DNA from: Pseudomonas sp. JUb42
GTDB lineage: Bacteria; Pseudomonadota; Gammaproteobacteria; Pseudomonadales; Pseudomonadaceae
Reading direction: 5' to 3'
DNA length: 64,000 bases
Assembly: GCF_024807945.1 (NCBI RefSeq)
Contig: NZ_JANUFD010000014.1
Span: 62,001 to 126,000 of the forward strand
Shown here: positions 23,456 through 32,417 of the stretch, piece by piece
Numbering within the stretch: the first letter of the stretch is position 1
How the letters are laid out: each line of letters opens with the position of its first letter
Program-made: the position numbers and the translations under genes
The notes under the pieces: model-generated
Database searches by the model: none
The model's input: only the letters and a program-made list of their open reading frames with translations
What the model was told of the DNA's origin: nothing

Positions 23456-24082
23456 TTATTGCCCCAGTTTGCGTGGCTGCCAGTCCTTGACCACCACTGT
23501 GACATCGAGATCCTGGCCATGCAGCTTGATGCGCTCGGGCAGCCAGTAGCCGTTCTGTTCCACGTAGCTGAGGTATTCGACCTGCCAGCCATCCTGCTCG
23601 AGGCTGGCCAGGCGGCTGTCACCATCGAGGGTCAGGCGACTCTTGGTATCCGGCGCGGGAAGGCCGCGGACCCACCAGACCAGATGGGATACCGGCAGTT
23701 TCCAGCCCAACTGTTCTTCAAGCAGGGTTTCCGGGTCCTTGGCTTCGAAGCGGCCCTGGTTGGCCACTTCCAGCGACACGGCACCGGGGCGCCCGGTCAG
23801 GCGTGCGGCGCCGCGACCCAGTGGGCCGGACAAGCGGATATCGTAGTAATCCTGGCGTTGCAGCCAGAACAGCGTGCCGCTACCCGAGTCCTTGGGGGCG
23901 CGGATGCCGACCTTGCCGTTGATCTGCCAGCCGTCGAGGCTGCTCAGCTGGGTCTTGTGGGCATTCCACTGGGCCGGGTTGCCCTGGCCTTGCAGCGATT
24001 CGTGGGAGGTAAGCCCCGCGCAACCGGCGAGCAGGGCGATCAGGCTGAGAGCGATAACGTGGCGAACGTGGCGCAAAAACAT
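23456..24082 (-). CDS. lolB: Outer-membrane lipoprotein receptor LolB
   Basis: The 208-residue protein has a lipoprotein signal ending in LLAGC (Cys21). It shows the LolB core WQINGKVGIRAPKDSGSGTL, LSGPLGRGAARLTGRPGAVS and WLPERIKLHGQDLDVTVVVK. LolB takes lipoproteins from LolA and inserts them in the outer membrane. It is three bases from the TPR lipoprotein gene upstream and two from ispE. Confidence 0.95.
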   Translation of the reverse strand: MFLRHVRHVIALSLIALLAGCAGLTSHESLQGQGNPAQWNAHKTQLSSLDGWQINGKVGIRAPKDSGSGTLFWLQRQDYYDIRLSGPLGRGAARLTGRPGAVSLEVANQGRFEAKDPETLLEEQLGWKLPVSHLVWWVRGLPAPDTKSRLTLDGDSRLASLEQDGWQVEYLSYVEQNGYWLPERIKLHGQDLDVTVVVKDWQPRKLGQ

Positions 24083-24085
24083 AAA

Positions 24086-25810
24086 TCAGAGGGTCTCGGA
24101 GCCGGTCAGGCGCTTGATGGTGCTGCGCAGGACGGGGCTGTCAGGTTGTTGTTCGAGGGCCTTGCTCCACACCTTGCGGGCTTCGCGTTGCTCGCCTTTG
24201 GTCCACAGGACTTCACCCAGGTGCGCGGCGACTTCGTGGTCCGGAAAGCGTTCCAGGGCCTGACGCAGCAGGCGTTCGGCTTCGTCGAGGTTGCCCAGGC
24301 GATAGTTGACCCAGCCCAGACTGTCGAGCACCGCCGGATCTTCCGGATTGAGGTCGTGGGCCTTCTGGATCAGTTCCTTGGCTTCGGCATAGCGTGTGGT
24401 GCGGTCGGACAGGGTGTAGCCCAGGGCGTTGAGCGCCATGGCGTTTTCCGGCTCGCGCTTGAGAATCGCCCGCAGGTCTTTCTCGGTCTGAGTCAGGTCA
24501 TCGCGTTTTTCCGCGAGCATGGCACGGGTGTAGAGCAGGTTCAGGTCGTCAGGGTACTGTTTGAGCGCGGTGTTGAGCGTCTGCCAGCCACGTTCGCCCT
24601 GATTGTTGTTGACCTGGGTTTCGGCCTCGATCAGGTACAGCTGGATCGCATAATCAGGGTTGGCTTCACGGGCTTCGGCCAGGCGCTTGGACGCTTCGGC
24701 AGCACTGCCGTTGCTCATCAGGATATCGCTCTGGCGCAGTTGCGCTGGCAGATAGTCACTGCCGGGGCCGACCTGGGCGTATTCACCCAAAGCCTGCTGC
24801 GGATCGTTGCGCTCTTCGTAGATGCGCCCCAGGTTGAGGTGCGCCGAATCGACGTGGGCACCGCGCTCGACCAGTTCCTGCAGGTAGCCGGCCGCTTCGT
24901 CCCAGGCCTTGGCTTCCAGGCAGACCAGTGCCAGGGAGAAGCGCAGTTCATCATCATCAGGGAACTGCTGCACCAGATTGGAGAACTGGGTCTTGGCGTC
25001 TTCCATGCGATTCTGTTCGACCAGCGCGCGGGCGTAGCTCAGGCGCAGGCGCTTGTCGTCCGGGTATTTCTTGATGCTTTTTTCCAGCAGCGGCAGCGCT
25101 TCCTTACCCCGGTCCAGGCCTTGCAGCAGGCGGGCGTGGAGCAGGATCGGCGCAACTTCACCCGGCTTGGGCGGGTTGTCTTCGAGCAGCTTGAGGGCTT
25201 TATCGGCATCGCCGTTCTGTTGCAGCAACAGCGCCTTGCCGAAGATCAACTGGCCGTTTTTCGGATATTTGCCCAGCAGGCGGTCGAAACTGGTCAGCAG
25301 GCCGTTGCGGGTATTGGAATCGGTTTCCGCCGCCGACAGGGCGAGGAAATCGAAATGGGTGTCGCCCTGACCTTGCAGGACTTTTTCCATGTACATCATC
25401 GAGTCGTCGTAGCGACCGGCGCGGGCCAGTTGAATGGCGGCTACGCGCTGGGCTTCGAGGTTGTCCGGGTCATTGCGCGACCAGATCAGCGCGGTATCCA
25501 GGGCGGCCTGATCGGCACCCAGGTATTCGGCGATACGGTAGGCGCGCTCGGAAACACCAGGGTCCTGGGTCTTGATCGCCTGGGTGACGTACTTGTCCAG
25601 GGCCAGGTCGAAGCGATTGCGCTGGCCTGCCAGCTCCGCGCTCAACAGGCTGACCAGAGTCTCCTGGGTGAACGAGCCATACACCTGCGGCTTGGCGGCA
25701 GGCGCAGGCGGCGCGTCTTGCTGCGCCGGGACGGACGGCGAATCGGCAGCCATGTTCTGGCAGCCGCCAAGAAGGGCAAGGGCGAGGAATAACGCGGAGG
25801 ATCTATTCAT
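24086..25810 (-). CDS. TPR-repeat lipoprotein of the lolB-ispE operon
   Basis: The frame opens at 25849, but the lipoprotein signal MNRSSALFLALALLGGC at 25810 is the convincing start (574 residues). Tandem TPRs fill most of the protein, for example AAIQLARAGRYDDSMMYMEK, ILHARLLQGLDRGKEALPLL, ALNALGYTLSDRTTRYAEAK and YRLGNLDEAERLLRQALERF. TPR lipoproteins beside lolB are conserved in Pseudomonas; a scaffold role in envelope assembly is inferred, no reaction is known. Confidence 0.9.
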   Translation of the reverse strand: MNRSSALFLALALLGGCQNMAADSPSVPAQQDAPPAPAAKPQVYGSFTQETLVSLLSAELAGQRNRFDLALDKYVTQAIKTQDPGVSERAYRIAEYLGADQAALDTALIWSRNDPDNLEAQRVAAIQLARAGRYDDSMMYMEKVLQGQGDTHFDFLALSAAETDSNTRNGLLTSFDRLLGKYPKNGQLIFGKALLLQQNGDADKALKLLEDNPPKPGEVAPILLHARLLQGLDRGKEALPLLEKSIKKYPDDKRLRLSYARALVEQNRMEDAKTQFSNLVQQFPDDDELRFSLALVCLEAKAWDEAAGYLQELVERGAHVDSAHLNLGRIYEERNDPQQALGEYAQVGPGSDYLPAQLRQSDILMSNGSAAEASKRLAEAREANPDYAIQLYLIEAETQVNNNQGERGWQTLNTALKQYPDDLNLLYTRAMLAEKRDDLTQTEKDLRAILKREPENAMALNALGYTLSDRTTRYAEAKELIQKAHDLNPEDPAVLDSLGWVNYRLGNLDEAERLLRQALERFPDHEVAAHLGEVLWTKGEQREARKVWSKALEQQPDSPVLRSTIKRLTGSETL

Positions 25811-26035
25811 ATATAAGAAGGGACGACTTACCTGCGGTTTGAGCATCATGACACAAGGCTGGGAGCAAACCCACAGCCGCTTGGAAAACTACGGGATAGC
25901 CATTTGTAGCCCATCTGCAGGGCAAAATGATGGCATTTCCCGATCCGTTCTATAGGGACAATAGTCAGCGGTAGTTGTTCTGAACCTTTTGAAGTAGGAC
26001 AATTGCCGGCTTCACGTCACCATCAGCGACCTTGA

Positions 26036-27313
26036 ATGGCCTTCCTTGCACTTGGTATCAACCATAAGACTGCCTCGGTAGACGTCCGCGAGCGCGTGGC
26101 ATTTACGCCAGAGCAGCTGGTTGAAGCGTTGCAGCAGCTCTGTCGGATCACCGACAGTCGCGAAGCCGCGATCCTTTCGACCTGCAATCGCAGCGAGCTG
26201 TACATCGAACATGATCAGCTTGAAGCCGAAGCGATCCTCGCGTGGCTGGCCCATTATCACCATTTGAACCTCGAAGAACTGCGCGCCAGTGCTTATGTGC
26301 ACGAGAACGATGCGGCAGTTCGTCACATGATGCGCGTGGCCTCGGGGCTCGATTCTCTGGTGCTGGGCGAACCGCAGATTCTCGGCCAGATGAAATCGGC
26401 CTACGCCGTGGCGCGGGAAGCCGGCACTGTCGGCCCGCTGCTGGGGCGGTTGTTTCAGGCGACATTCAATGCGGCCAAGCAGGTGCGCACCGATACCGCC
26501 ATCGGCGAAAACCCGGTGTCCGTGGCGTTTGCCGCCGTCAGCCTGGCCAAGCAGATTTTCAGCGACCTGCAACGCAGCCAGGCTCTGCTGATTGGCGCCG
26601 GCGAGACCATCACTCTGGTTGCGCGCCACTTGCATGACCTGGGGGTCAAGCGCATCGTGGTGGCCAACCGGACCCTGGAGCGTGCCAGTCTGCTGGCTGC
26701 CGAGTTTGGTGCCCACGCCGTATTGCTCTCGGATATCCCGGCCGAACTGGTCAACAGCGACATCGTGATCAGCTCCACCGCCAGTCAGTTGCCGATCCTG
26801 GGTAAGGGCGCGGTGGAAAGCGCGCTCAAACTGCGCAAACACAAACCGATCTTCATGGTCGATATCGCCGTGCCCCGGGACATTGAACCGGAAGTCGGCG
26901 AGCTCGATGACGTCTACCTTTACAGCGTCGATGACCTGCACGAGGTGGTCGCCGAAAACCTCAAGAGTCGCCAGGGCGCGGCTCAGGCCGCCGAAGAAAT
27001 GGTCAGCATCGGCGCCGACGACTTTATGTCGCGCTTGCGCGAACTGGCTGCCGTCGACGTCTTGCGCGCCTATCGCCAGCAAAGCGAACGCCTGCGCGAC
27101 GAGGAGCTGGCCAAGGCCCAGCGATCCCTGGCCAACGGCGGCAATGCTGAAGAAGTACTGGCGCAACTGGCCCGTGGCCTGACCAATAAACTGCTGCATG
27201 CCCCCAGCGTACAGTTGAAGAAACTGTCTGCCGAAGGTCGCTTCGACGCGCTGGCCATGGCCCAGGAATTATTTGCCCTCAACGAGGGCTCGACGGATAA
27301 AACCCCGCAATGA
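26036..27313 (+). CDS. hemA: Glutamyl-tRNA reductase
   Basis: The 425-residue enzyme reduces Glu-tRNA(Glu) to glutamate-1-semialdehyde, the first step of C5 haem synthesis. It shows the N-terminal MAFLALGINHKTASVDVRER, the catalytic Cys in AAILSTCNRSELY (Cys50 region), LVLGEPQILGQMKSAYAVAR and the NADPH-binding ALLIGAGETITLVARHLHDL. A C-terminal dimerisation helix follows. It overlaps prfA by four bases (ATGA), the classic hemA-prfA arrangement, and diverges from the TPR lipoprotein. Confidence 0.97.
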   Translation: MAFLALGINHKTASVDVRERVAFTPEQLVEALQQLCRITDSREAAILSTCNRSELYIEHDQLEAEAILAWLAHYHHLNLEELRASAYVHENDAAVRHMMRVASGLDSLVLGEPQILGQMKSAYAVAREAGTVGPLLGRLFQATFNAAKQVRTDTAIGENPVSVAFAAVSLAKQIFSDLQRSQALLIGAGETITLVARHLHDLGVKRIVVANRTLERASLLAAEFGAHAVLLSDIPAELVNSDIVISSTASQLPILGKGAVESALKLRKHKPIFMVDIAVPRDIEPEVGELDDVYLYSVDDLHEVVAENLKSRQGAAQAAEEMVSIGADDFMSRLRELAAVDVLRAYRQQSERLRDEELAKAQRSLANGGNAEEVLAQLARGLTNKLLHAPSVQLKKLSAEGRFDALAMAQELFALNEGSTDKTPQ

Positions 27314-28392
27314 AAGCTTCACTGCTCAATAAGCTGGATGTGCTCAGCGACCGTTTCGAGGAACTGACCGCGTTGCTCGGCGACGGCGAAGTCATTTCCG
27401 ACCAGACCAGGTTCCGCGCCTATTCCCGTGAATACGCCGAAGTCGAGCCGGTTATCGAGGCTTACCGTCAACTGCTCAAGGTGCAGTCGGACCTCGAAGG
27501 CGCCCAGGCGCTGCTCAAGGACAACGACCCCGACATGCGCGAAATGGCGGTCGAGGAAGTGCGCGAGGCCAAGGAACAACTGGTCGAACTGGAAAGCAAT
27601 CTGCAACGCATGCTGTTGCCCAAGGACCCCAACGACGGTCGCAACGTGTTCCTCGAAATCCGTGCCGGTACCGGCGGTGACGAGGCGGCGATTTTCTCCG
27701 GCGACCTGTTCCGCATGTACTCGCGCTACGCTGAGCGTCGTGGCTGGCGCGTTGAAGTGCTGTCGGAAAACGAAGGCGAGCATGGCGGCTTCAAGGAAGT
27801 CATTGCCCGGGTCGAAGGCGAGAATGTCTACGGCAAGCTCAAGTTCGAATCCGGCGCCCACCGCGTGCAGCGCGTGCCGGAAACCGAATCCCAGGGCCGT
27901 ATCCATACCTCGGCCTGCACCGTGGCCGTGTTGCCCGAGCCCGATGAGCAACAGGCCATCGAGATCAACCCGGCGGATTTGCGCGTCGACACTTATCGTT
28001 CGTCCGGTGCCGGTGGTCAGCACGTCAACAAAACCGACTCGGCGATCCGCATTACCCACTTGCCGTCGGGTATTGTCGTCGAGTGCCAGGAAGAGCGTTC
28101 CCAGCACAAGAACCGTGCGCGGGCCATGTCCTGGCTGTCGGCCAAGCTCAACGATCAGCAGACCAGCGCCGCTGCCAACGCCATTGCCAGCGAGCGTAAG
28201 CTGCTGGTCGGCTCGGGGGATCGCTCCGAGCGCATTCGTACCTATAACTTCCCTCAAGGGCGAGTCACGGATCACCGCGTCAACCTCACTTTGTATTCGC
28301 TGGATGAAGTTCTGGCCGGTGGGGTCGATGCAGTGATAGAACCGCTGCTCGCTGAATATCAGGCTGACCAACTTGCGGCTCTGGGTGAGTAA
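27310..28392 (+). CDS. prfA: Peptide chain release factor 1
   Basis: The 360-residue factor reads UAA and UAG. The GGQ hydrolysis loop is present in YRSSGAGGQHVNKTDSAIRI, the N-terminal coiled coil is intact, and the tail runs DEVLAGGVDAVIEPLLAEYQ. It overlaps hemA by four bases, and prmC, which methylates its GGQ glutamine, starts at the base after its stop. Confidence 0.97.
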   Translation: MKASLLNKLDVLSDRFEELTALLGDGEVISDQTRFRAYSREYAEVEPVIEAYRQLLKVQSDLEGAQALLKDNDPDMREMAVEEVREAKEQLVELESNLQRMLLPKDPNDGRNVFLEIRAGTGGDEAAIFSGDLFRMYSRYAERRGWRVEVLSENEGEHGGFKEVIARVEGENVYGKLKFESGAHRVQRVPETESQGRIHTSACTVAVLPEPDEQQAIEINPADLRVDTYRSSGAGGQHVNKTDSAIRITHLPSGIVVECQEERSQHKNRARAMSWLSAKLNDQQTSAAANAIASERKLLVGSGDRSERIRTYNFPQGRVTDHRVNLTLYSLDEVLAGGVDAVIEPLLAEYQADQLAALGE

Positions 28393-29226
28393 ATGACCAT
28401 CATTGCCAGTTTGTTAAGAAATGCCGAACTCCCCGATTCGCCGACCGCGCGTCTGGATGCCGAACTGTTGCTGGCCGCTGCCCTGGGCAAGCCGCGCAGC
28501 TTCCTGCACACCTGGCCTGAGCGCATCGTCAGCACCGAGGCGGCGCAGACTTTCGCCGATTACCTCAAGCGCCGCCTGACCGGCGAGCCGGTGGCTTATA
28601 TCCTCGGCCAGCAGGGCTTCTGGAAGCTGGATCTGGATGTGGCACCCCACACCCTGATCCCGCGTCCCGAGACCGAAATGCTGGTCGAAGCCGCGCTGGA
28701 ACTGGTGCCGGGTTTTGCCACCGTATCGTTGCTTGACCTGGGCACCGGCAGCGGCGCCATTGCCCTGGCCCTGGCCAACGAGCGGCCGGTGTGGAACGTC
28801 ACGGCCGTGGACCGCGTGCCCGAAGCCTTGGCCCTGGCCGAGCGCAACCGCAAGCGCCTGCATCTGGATAACGTCACGGTGCTGGAAAGCCAGTGGTTCA
28901 GTGCCCTGGAAGGCCAGCGCTTCGACCTGATCATCAGTAACCCGCCGTATATCGCCAGCAGCGATCCGCATCTGGCCCAGGGCGATGTGCGTTTCGAGCC
29001 GAGCAGCGCTTTGGTTGCGGGCACTGATGGCCTTGACGACCTGCGGCAAATCATCGCCCAGGCGCCGCAGCACCTGAACAGCGATGGCTGGCTGCTGCTC
29101 GAACATGGTTACGATCAGGGTGCCGCCGTGCGCGAGCTGTTGGTCCAGCATGGTTTCGAGCGGGTCAAAACCCGGCGTGACCTGGGTGATCACGAACGTA
29201 TTACCTTCGGGCACCTGCCGTGCTGA
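28393..29226 (+). CDS. prmC: Release factor glutamine N5-methyltransferase
   Basis: The 277-residue SAM-dependent enzyme methylates the GGQ glutamine of RF1 and RF2. Motifs are LLDLGTGSGAIALALANERP for SAM and FDLIISNPPYIASSDPHLAQ with the NPPY active site; the N-terminal helical domain contains PVAYILGQQGFWKLDLDVAP. It abuts prfA with no spacer and overlaps the MoeB-like gene by seven bases. Confidence 0.97.
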   Translation: MTIIASLLRNAELPDSPTARLDAELLLAAALGKPRSFLHTWPERIVSTEAAQTFADYLKRRLTGEPVAYILGQQGFWKLDLDVAPHTLIPRPETEMLVEAALELVPGFATVSLLDLGTGSGAIALALANERPVWNVTAVDRVPEALALAERNRKRLHLDNVTVLESQWFSALEGQRFDLIISNPPYIASSDPHLAQGDVRFEPSSALVAGTDGLDDLRQIIAQAPQHLNSDGWLLLEHGYDQGAAVRELLVQHGFERVKTRRDLGDHERITFGHLPC

Positions 29227-29999
29227 CAGACGCCGAACTGCTGCGCTACAGCCGCCAGATTCTGCTGCAACACATCGATATCGACGGTCAGTTGCGTCTC
29301 AAACAGGGGCGCGCGCTGATCATCGGCATGGGCGGCCTGGGGTCGCCCGTGGCGCTGTACCTGGCCGCAGCCGGAGTGGGCGAGTTGCACCTGGCCGACT
29401 TCGATACGGTGGACCTGACCAATCTGCAACGGCAGATCCTGCACGATAGCCATAGCGTCGGCCAGGCCAAGGTCGATTCGGCCATGGTCCGGCTCAGTGC
29501 GATCAATCCAGGCATCACACTGGTGCCCCATCGCACGGCGCTGGATGCCGACTCCCTGGCCGCAGCGGTGGCTGCTGTCGATGTGGTGCTCGATTGCTCG
29601 GACAACTTCGGCACCCGCGAAGCAGTGAATGCCGCCTGCGTCGCGGCGCGCAAGCCATTGGTCAGCGGTGCGGCGATTCGCCTGGAAGGGCAACTGTCGG
29701 TATTCGACCCACGTCGCGAAGACAGCCCGTGCTACCACTGCCTGTATGGGCATGGCAGCGAAGCGGAGCTGACGTGCAGCGAGGCCGGCGTGGTCGGCCC
29801 GCTGGTGGGGCTGGTTGGCAGCCTGCAAGCGCTCGAAGCCCTGAAGCTGTTGGCGGGCTTCGGTGAAACCCTGGTCGGGCGGCTGCTGCTGATCGATGCC
29901 CTGACTACACGGTTCCGTGAACTGAAAGTGCGCCGCGACCCGCAATGCAGCGTCTGCCAGGCCATTCATCATCAGGGCAGCCATGACCAAAGCCAGTGA
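29220..29999 (+). CDS. moeB: MoeB/ThiF-family adenylyltransferase
   Basis: The GTG at 29220 overlaps the end of prmC. The 259-residue E1-like enzyme shows RYSRQILLQHIDIDGQLRLK, the nucleotide loop IIGMGGLGSPVALYLAAAGV, VDVVLDCSDNFGTREAVNAA and two zinc CxxC pairs, CYHCLYG and CSVCQ. It adenylates the C-terminal glycine of a small sulfur carrier (MoaD or ThiS). It also overlaps murI, so prmC, moeB and murI are one transcript. HesA or ThiF naming is also possible. Confidence 0.93.
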   Translation: MLTDAELLRYSRQILLQHIDIDGQLRLKQGRALIIGMGGLGSPVALYLAAAGVGELHLADFDTVDLTNLQRQILHDSHSVGQAKVDSAMVRLSAINPGITLVPHRTALDADSLAAAVAAVDVVLDCSDNFGTREAVNAACVAARKPLVSGAAIRLEGQLSVFDPRREDSPCYHCLYGHGSEAELTCSEAGVVGPLVGLVGSLQALEALKLLAGFGETLVGRLLLIDALTTRFRELKVRRDPQCSVCQAIHHQGSHDQSQ

Positions 30000-30783
30000 C
30001 GCTCCGGTTGCCGTGTTCGATTCTGGTGTCGGCGGCCTGTCGGTACTGGGTGAGATCAACCGCCTGCTGCCCAATGAATCACTGCTGTATGTTGCCGATT
30101 GCGGACACATTCCCTACGGCGAAAAAAGCCCCGAGTTCATTCGCCAGCGTTGCGCGCTCATCGCCGAATTCTTCCATCAGCAACGCGCCAAGGCGTTGGT
30201 CATCGCCTGCAATACCGCGACCGTGGCCGCTGCCGCCGAACTGCGCCTGCGTTATCCCGACTGGCCGCTGGTGGCGATGGAGCCTGCGGTCAAGCCGGCC
30301 GCAGCGGCGACCCGCAGTGGCGTGGTCGGCGTGCTGGCCACTACCGGCACTCTGAAAAGTGCCAAGTTCGCCGCCTTGCTCGATCGCTTCGCCACCGACG
30401 TAAGGGTAGTGACCCAGCCATGCCCCGGTCTGGTCGAACTGATCGAAACGGGTGATGTACAGAGCCCTGCCATTCGCCAGTTGCTGCAAAGCTATGTAGA
30501 GCCATTACTGGCCGAAGGTTGCGACACCATCATTCTCGGTTGTACCCATTACCCATTCCTCAAACCGCTTTTGCGGCAAATGGTGCCCGACTCGATCAGC
30601 CTGATCGACACTGGCGGCGCCGTTGCCCGACAACTTCAGCGGCTGCTGCAACAGCAGGATTTACTTGCCCAGGGCCCTGCGCGTGAAACACTGTTCTGGA
30701 GTAGCGGCGATACGGACTCATTCAGAAAAATCCTTCCGGCACTATGGAAAAGCACTGACTCTGTGCGAAGCTTTAGCCTGTAA
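29983..30783 (+). CDS. murI: Glutamate racemase
   Basis: The 266-residue enzyme supplies D-glutamate for peptidoglycan. The substrate loop VAVFDSGVGGLSVLGEINRL, first catalytic cysteine in VIACNTATVAAAAELRLRYP and second in TIILGCTHYPFLKPLLRQMV are all visible. The gene overlaps moeB by 17 bases. Confidence 0.97.
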   Translation: MTKASDAPVAVFDSGVGGLSVLGEINRLLPNESLLYVADCGHIPYGEKSPEFIRQRCALIAEFFHQQRAKALVIACNTATVAAAAELRLRYPDWPLVAMEPAVKPAAAATRSGVVGVLATTGTLKSAKFAALLDRFATDVRVVTQPCPGLVELIETGDVQSPAIRQLLQSYVEPLLAEGCDTIILGCTHYPFLKPLLRQMVPDSISLIDTGGAVARQLQRLLQQQDLLAQGPARETLFWSSGDTDSFRKILPALWKSTDSVRSFSL

Positions 30784-30907
30784 GTAATCTGTTACAAATT
30801 CGTCAGCCCGATTGAACTATTCGGTGAAGGCGGATTTCTACAGTCGTCTGCATGACTGTTTCAAAAAAAATATCGTGATAGTGCGTTCAAAAAATAGGAT
30901 GTTTCCG

Positions 30908-31426
30908 ATGAAGCGACTGTTTTGTTTGGCTGCGATTGCGGCTGCGTGTGTGGGACAAAGTGCACTGGCATTGGCCGATGGGGTGGAGTTTTCCGTAGGC
31001 GCCACCGGCCAGTCGGACATGACCTATCGGCTGGGTGTGCAGCTCGATTGGGACAAGAGCTGGATGCAGAGCGATGTGGGGCGTCTGACCGGCTACTGGA
31101 GCGGCGCCTACACCTATTGGGATGGTGACAAACGCTCCAGTGTCAGCAGTCTGTCGTTCTCTCCGGTATTGGTCTACGAGTTCGCCGGTGACCGGATCAA
31201 GCCGTACATCGAGGCAGGCATCGGGGTCGCCGTATTCTCCAATGACCGTATCGAAGACAAGGAACTGGGCACGGCTTTCAACTTCGAAGACCGCATTGGT
31301 TTCGGCCTGCGTTTCGCTGGGGGTCATGAAGTCGGCATTCGCGCCACGCATTATTCCAACGCCGGTATCAAAGAGCCTAATGACGGTATTGAAAGCTATG
31401 CCGTACACTACACCATGCCGTTCTGA
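30908..31426 (+). CDS. pagL: Lipid A 3-O-deacylase PagL
   Basis: The ATG at 30908 (MKRLFCLAAIAAACVGQSAL) lies about 9 bases after AGGA and starts a signal peptide; the earlier in-frame ATGs at 30812 and 30899 have no usable site. The 172-residue product is a small beta-barrel with the PagL catalytic set in ATHYSNAGIKEPNDGIESYA: His148, Ser150 and Glu162, at the spacing of the P. aeruginosa enzyme. It removes the 3-O acyl chain of lipid A in the outer membrane. The C-terminal residue is Phe, as in outer-membrane barrels. Confidence 0.93.
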   Translation: MKRLFCLAAIAAACVGQSALALADGVEFSVGATGQSDMTYRLGVQLDWDKSWMQSDVGRLTGYWSGAYTYWDGDKRSSVSSLSFSPVLVYEFAGDRIKPYIEAGIGVAVFSNDRIEDKELGTAFNFEDRIGFGLRFAGGHEVGIRATHYSNAGIKEPNDGIESYAVHYTMPF

Positions 31427-31539
31427 TGTTTGCTGTAAGAAACAGAGAGTGGCTGTCTGTTAGCTGTCTGTAATCAATGCTTCATGAATATGTGCGTCCG
31501 GACGGTTTGGTTAGTCCGGGCAAGCATGTTCATGAGCAA

Positions 31540-31854
31540 CTAAATATATGCCGAAGCGATACCCTGGCGTTCATTCATACACTCATCTGACCCCGTCTCG
31601 AACTCGCGGCAGATCAATGGCCGCCGGTCATAGATCGTGCACAGCATGCTGTCGCGATCCAGCGCCGCACACCAGCCGTCGTCCAGACGCAGCATCACTT
31701 CGCCGCCCCAGTCATCGACATCGATAAAGCGTTCGGGCACTCCGGTGTCGGTGATCAGCATCACTTCGAGCTGGCAGCAGCACGCCGCACAGGTCGAGCA
31801 GGTGACGGCAGGCTCTGTGGCAACGGGCAAAAGGGGGATGAGGGTCGTGGTCAT
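31540..31854 (-). CDS. YkgJ-family cysteine-cluster protein
   Basis: The frame is open to 32367, but homology begins at MTTTLIPLLPVATEPAVTCS (31854), giving 104 residues. The Cys-rich Zn/Fe-binding pattern is CSTCAACCCQLEV, then WCAALDRDSMLCTIYDRRPL and CREFETGSDEC. The family is of unknown function. It is 26 bases downstream of the DUF2878 gene and may be the last gene of the light-type operon. Confidence 0.85.
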   Translation of the reverse strand: MTTTLIPLLPVATEPAVTCSTCAACCCQLEVMLITDTGVPERFIDVDDWGGEVMLRLDDGWCAALDRDSMLCTIYDRRPLICREFETGSDECMNERQGIASAYI

Positions 31855-31880
31855 AGCGGCGCAGTGTAGGGCATGATGGC

Positions 31881-32417
31881 TCAGCCGTGGTGACGATCGA
31901 ATGACTGTGCCGACGGGGTGTTGCGCAAGTACCGGGCCAGCCAGTGCAACGCTGGAAATACGCAGGCCCAGATCAGCCCCAGCAGGATCAGGCTCGGCCA
32001 CAGCCCCAGCGGCAACTGCACCCCTGCCAGGCGGGCGCCGGCAAAATAAGACAGCGGGCCGCCGATGGCGCCGAACAGACTCGCCCGCCACCAGGGCATG
32101 GCACTCCAGGCCAGGCAATGATTGAGGGTGATCGCCAGCAAAGCCCACATCAGCATCAGCCAGAGTGGAATCAGTGGCCCGCCGGGCGGAAATTGAAAGA
32201 CGTCGAGCATGGTCAGGCTGCTGTCGAGCAGGGTACCGAGAGCGGTGACCCAGATCAGCAGCTTGCCTTCCCTTGCCCACGAGCCGACCCACAACAGGTG
32301 CAGCAACACGATGGCCCCGGCCAGCAACAGCCAGTAGCTGTCGCCGCCCAAGGCACAGGTGAACCAACCCGCCTGGAACAAGGCGGCGTTGACCAGCACC
32401 GGCTGTCTACGCATCAA
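31881..32417 (-). CDS. DUF2878 integral membrane protein
   Basis: The 178-residue product has four to five transmembrane helices (VNAALFQAGWFTCALGG, YWLLLAGAIVLLHLLWVGSW, LIPLWLMLMWALLAITLNHC, LPLGLWPSLILLGLIWACVF). DUF2878 genes accompany cfa-like and DUF1365 genes in many proteobacteria. Its start overlaps the end of the cfa-like gene by 11 bases, so it is in the same operon. Confidence 0.88.
   Translation of the reverse strand: MMRRQPVLVNAALFQAGWFTCALGGDSYWLLLAGAIVLLHLLWVGSWAREGKLLIWVTALGTLLDSSLTMLDVFQFPPGGPLIPLWLMLMWALLAITLNHCLAWSAMPWWRASLFGAIGGPLSYFAGARLAGVQLPLGLWPSLILLGLIWACVFPALHWLARYLRNTPSAQSFDRHHG

Noticed and set aside
23441..25792. 783-codon open frame on the plus strand, antisense to ispE, lolB and the TPR lipoprotein
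   Set aside because: High-GC Pseudomonas genes often leave the opposite frame open. The translation is low-complexity (Gly, Gln, Val, Ala, Phe, His) without any family motif, and the minus-strand genes are clear.
31855..32367. N-terminal extension of the YkgJ-type protein
   Set aside because: The extension is an out-of-frame shadow of the DUF2878 gene and is rich in Arg, Ala and Gly; homology begins at the Met at 31854.
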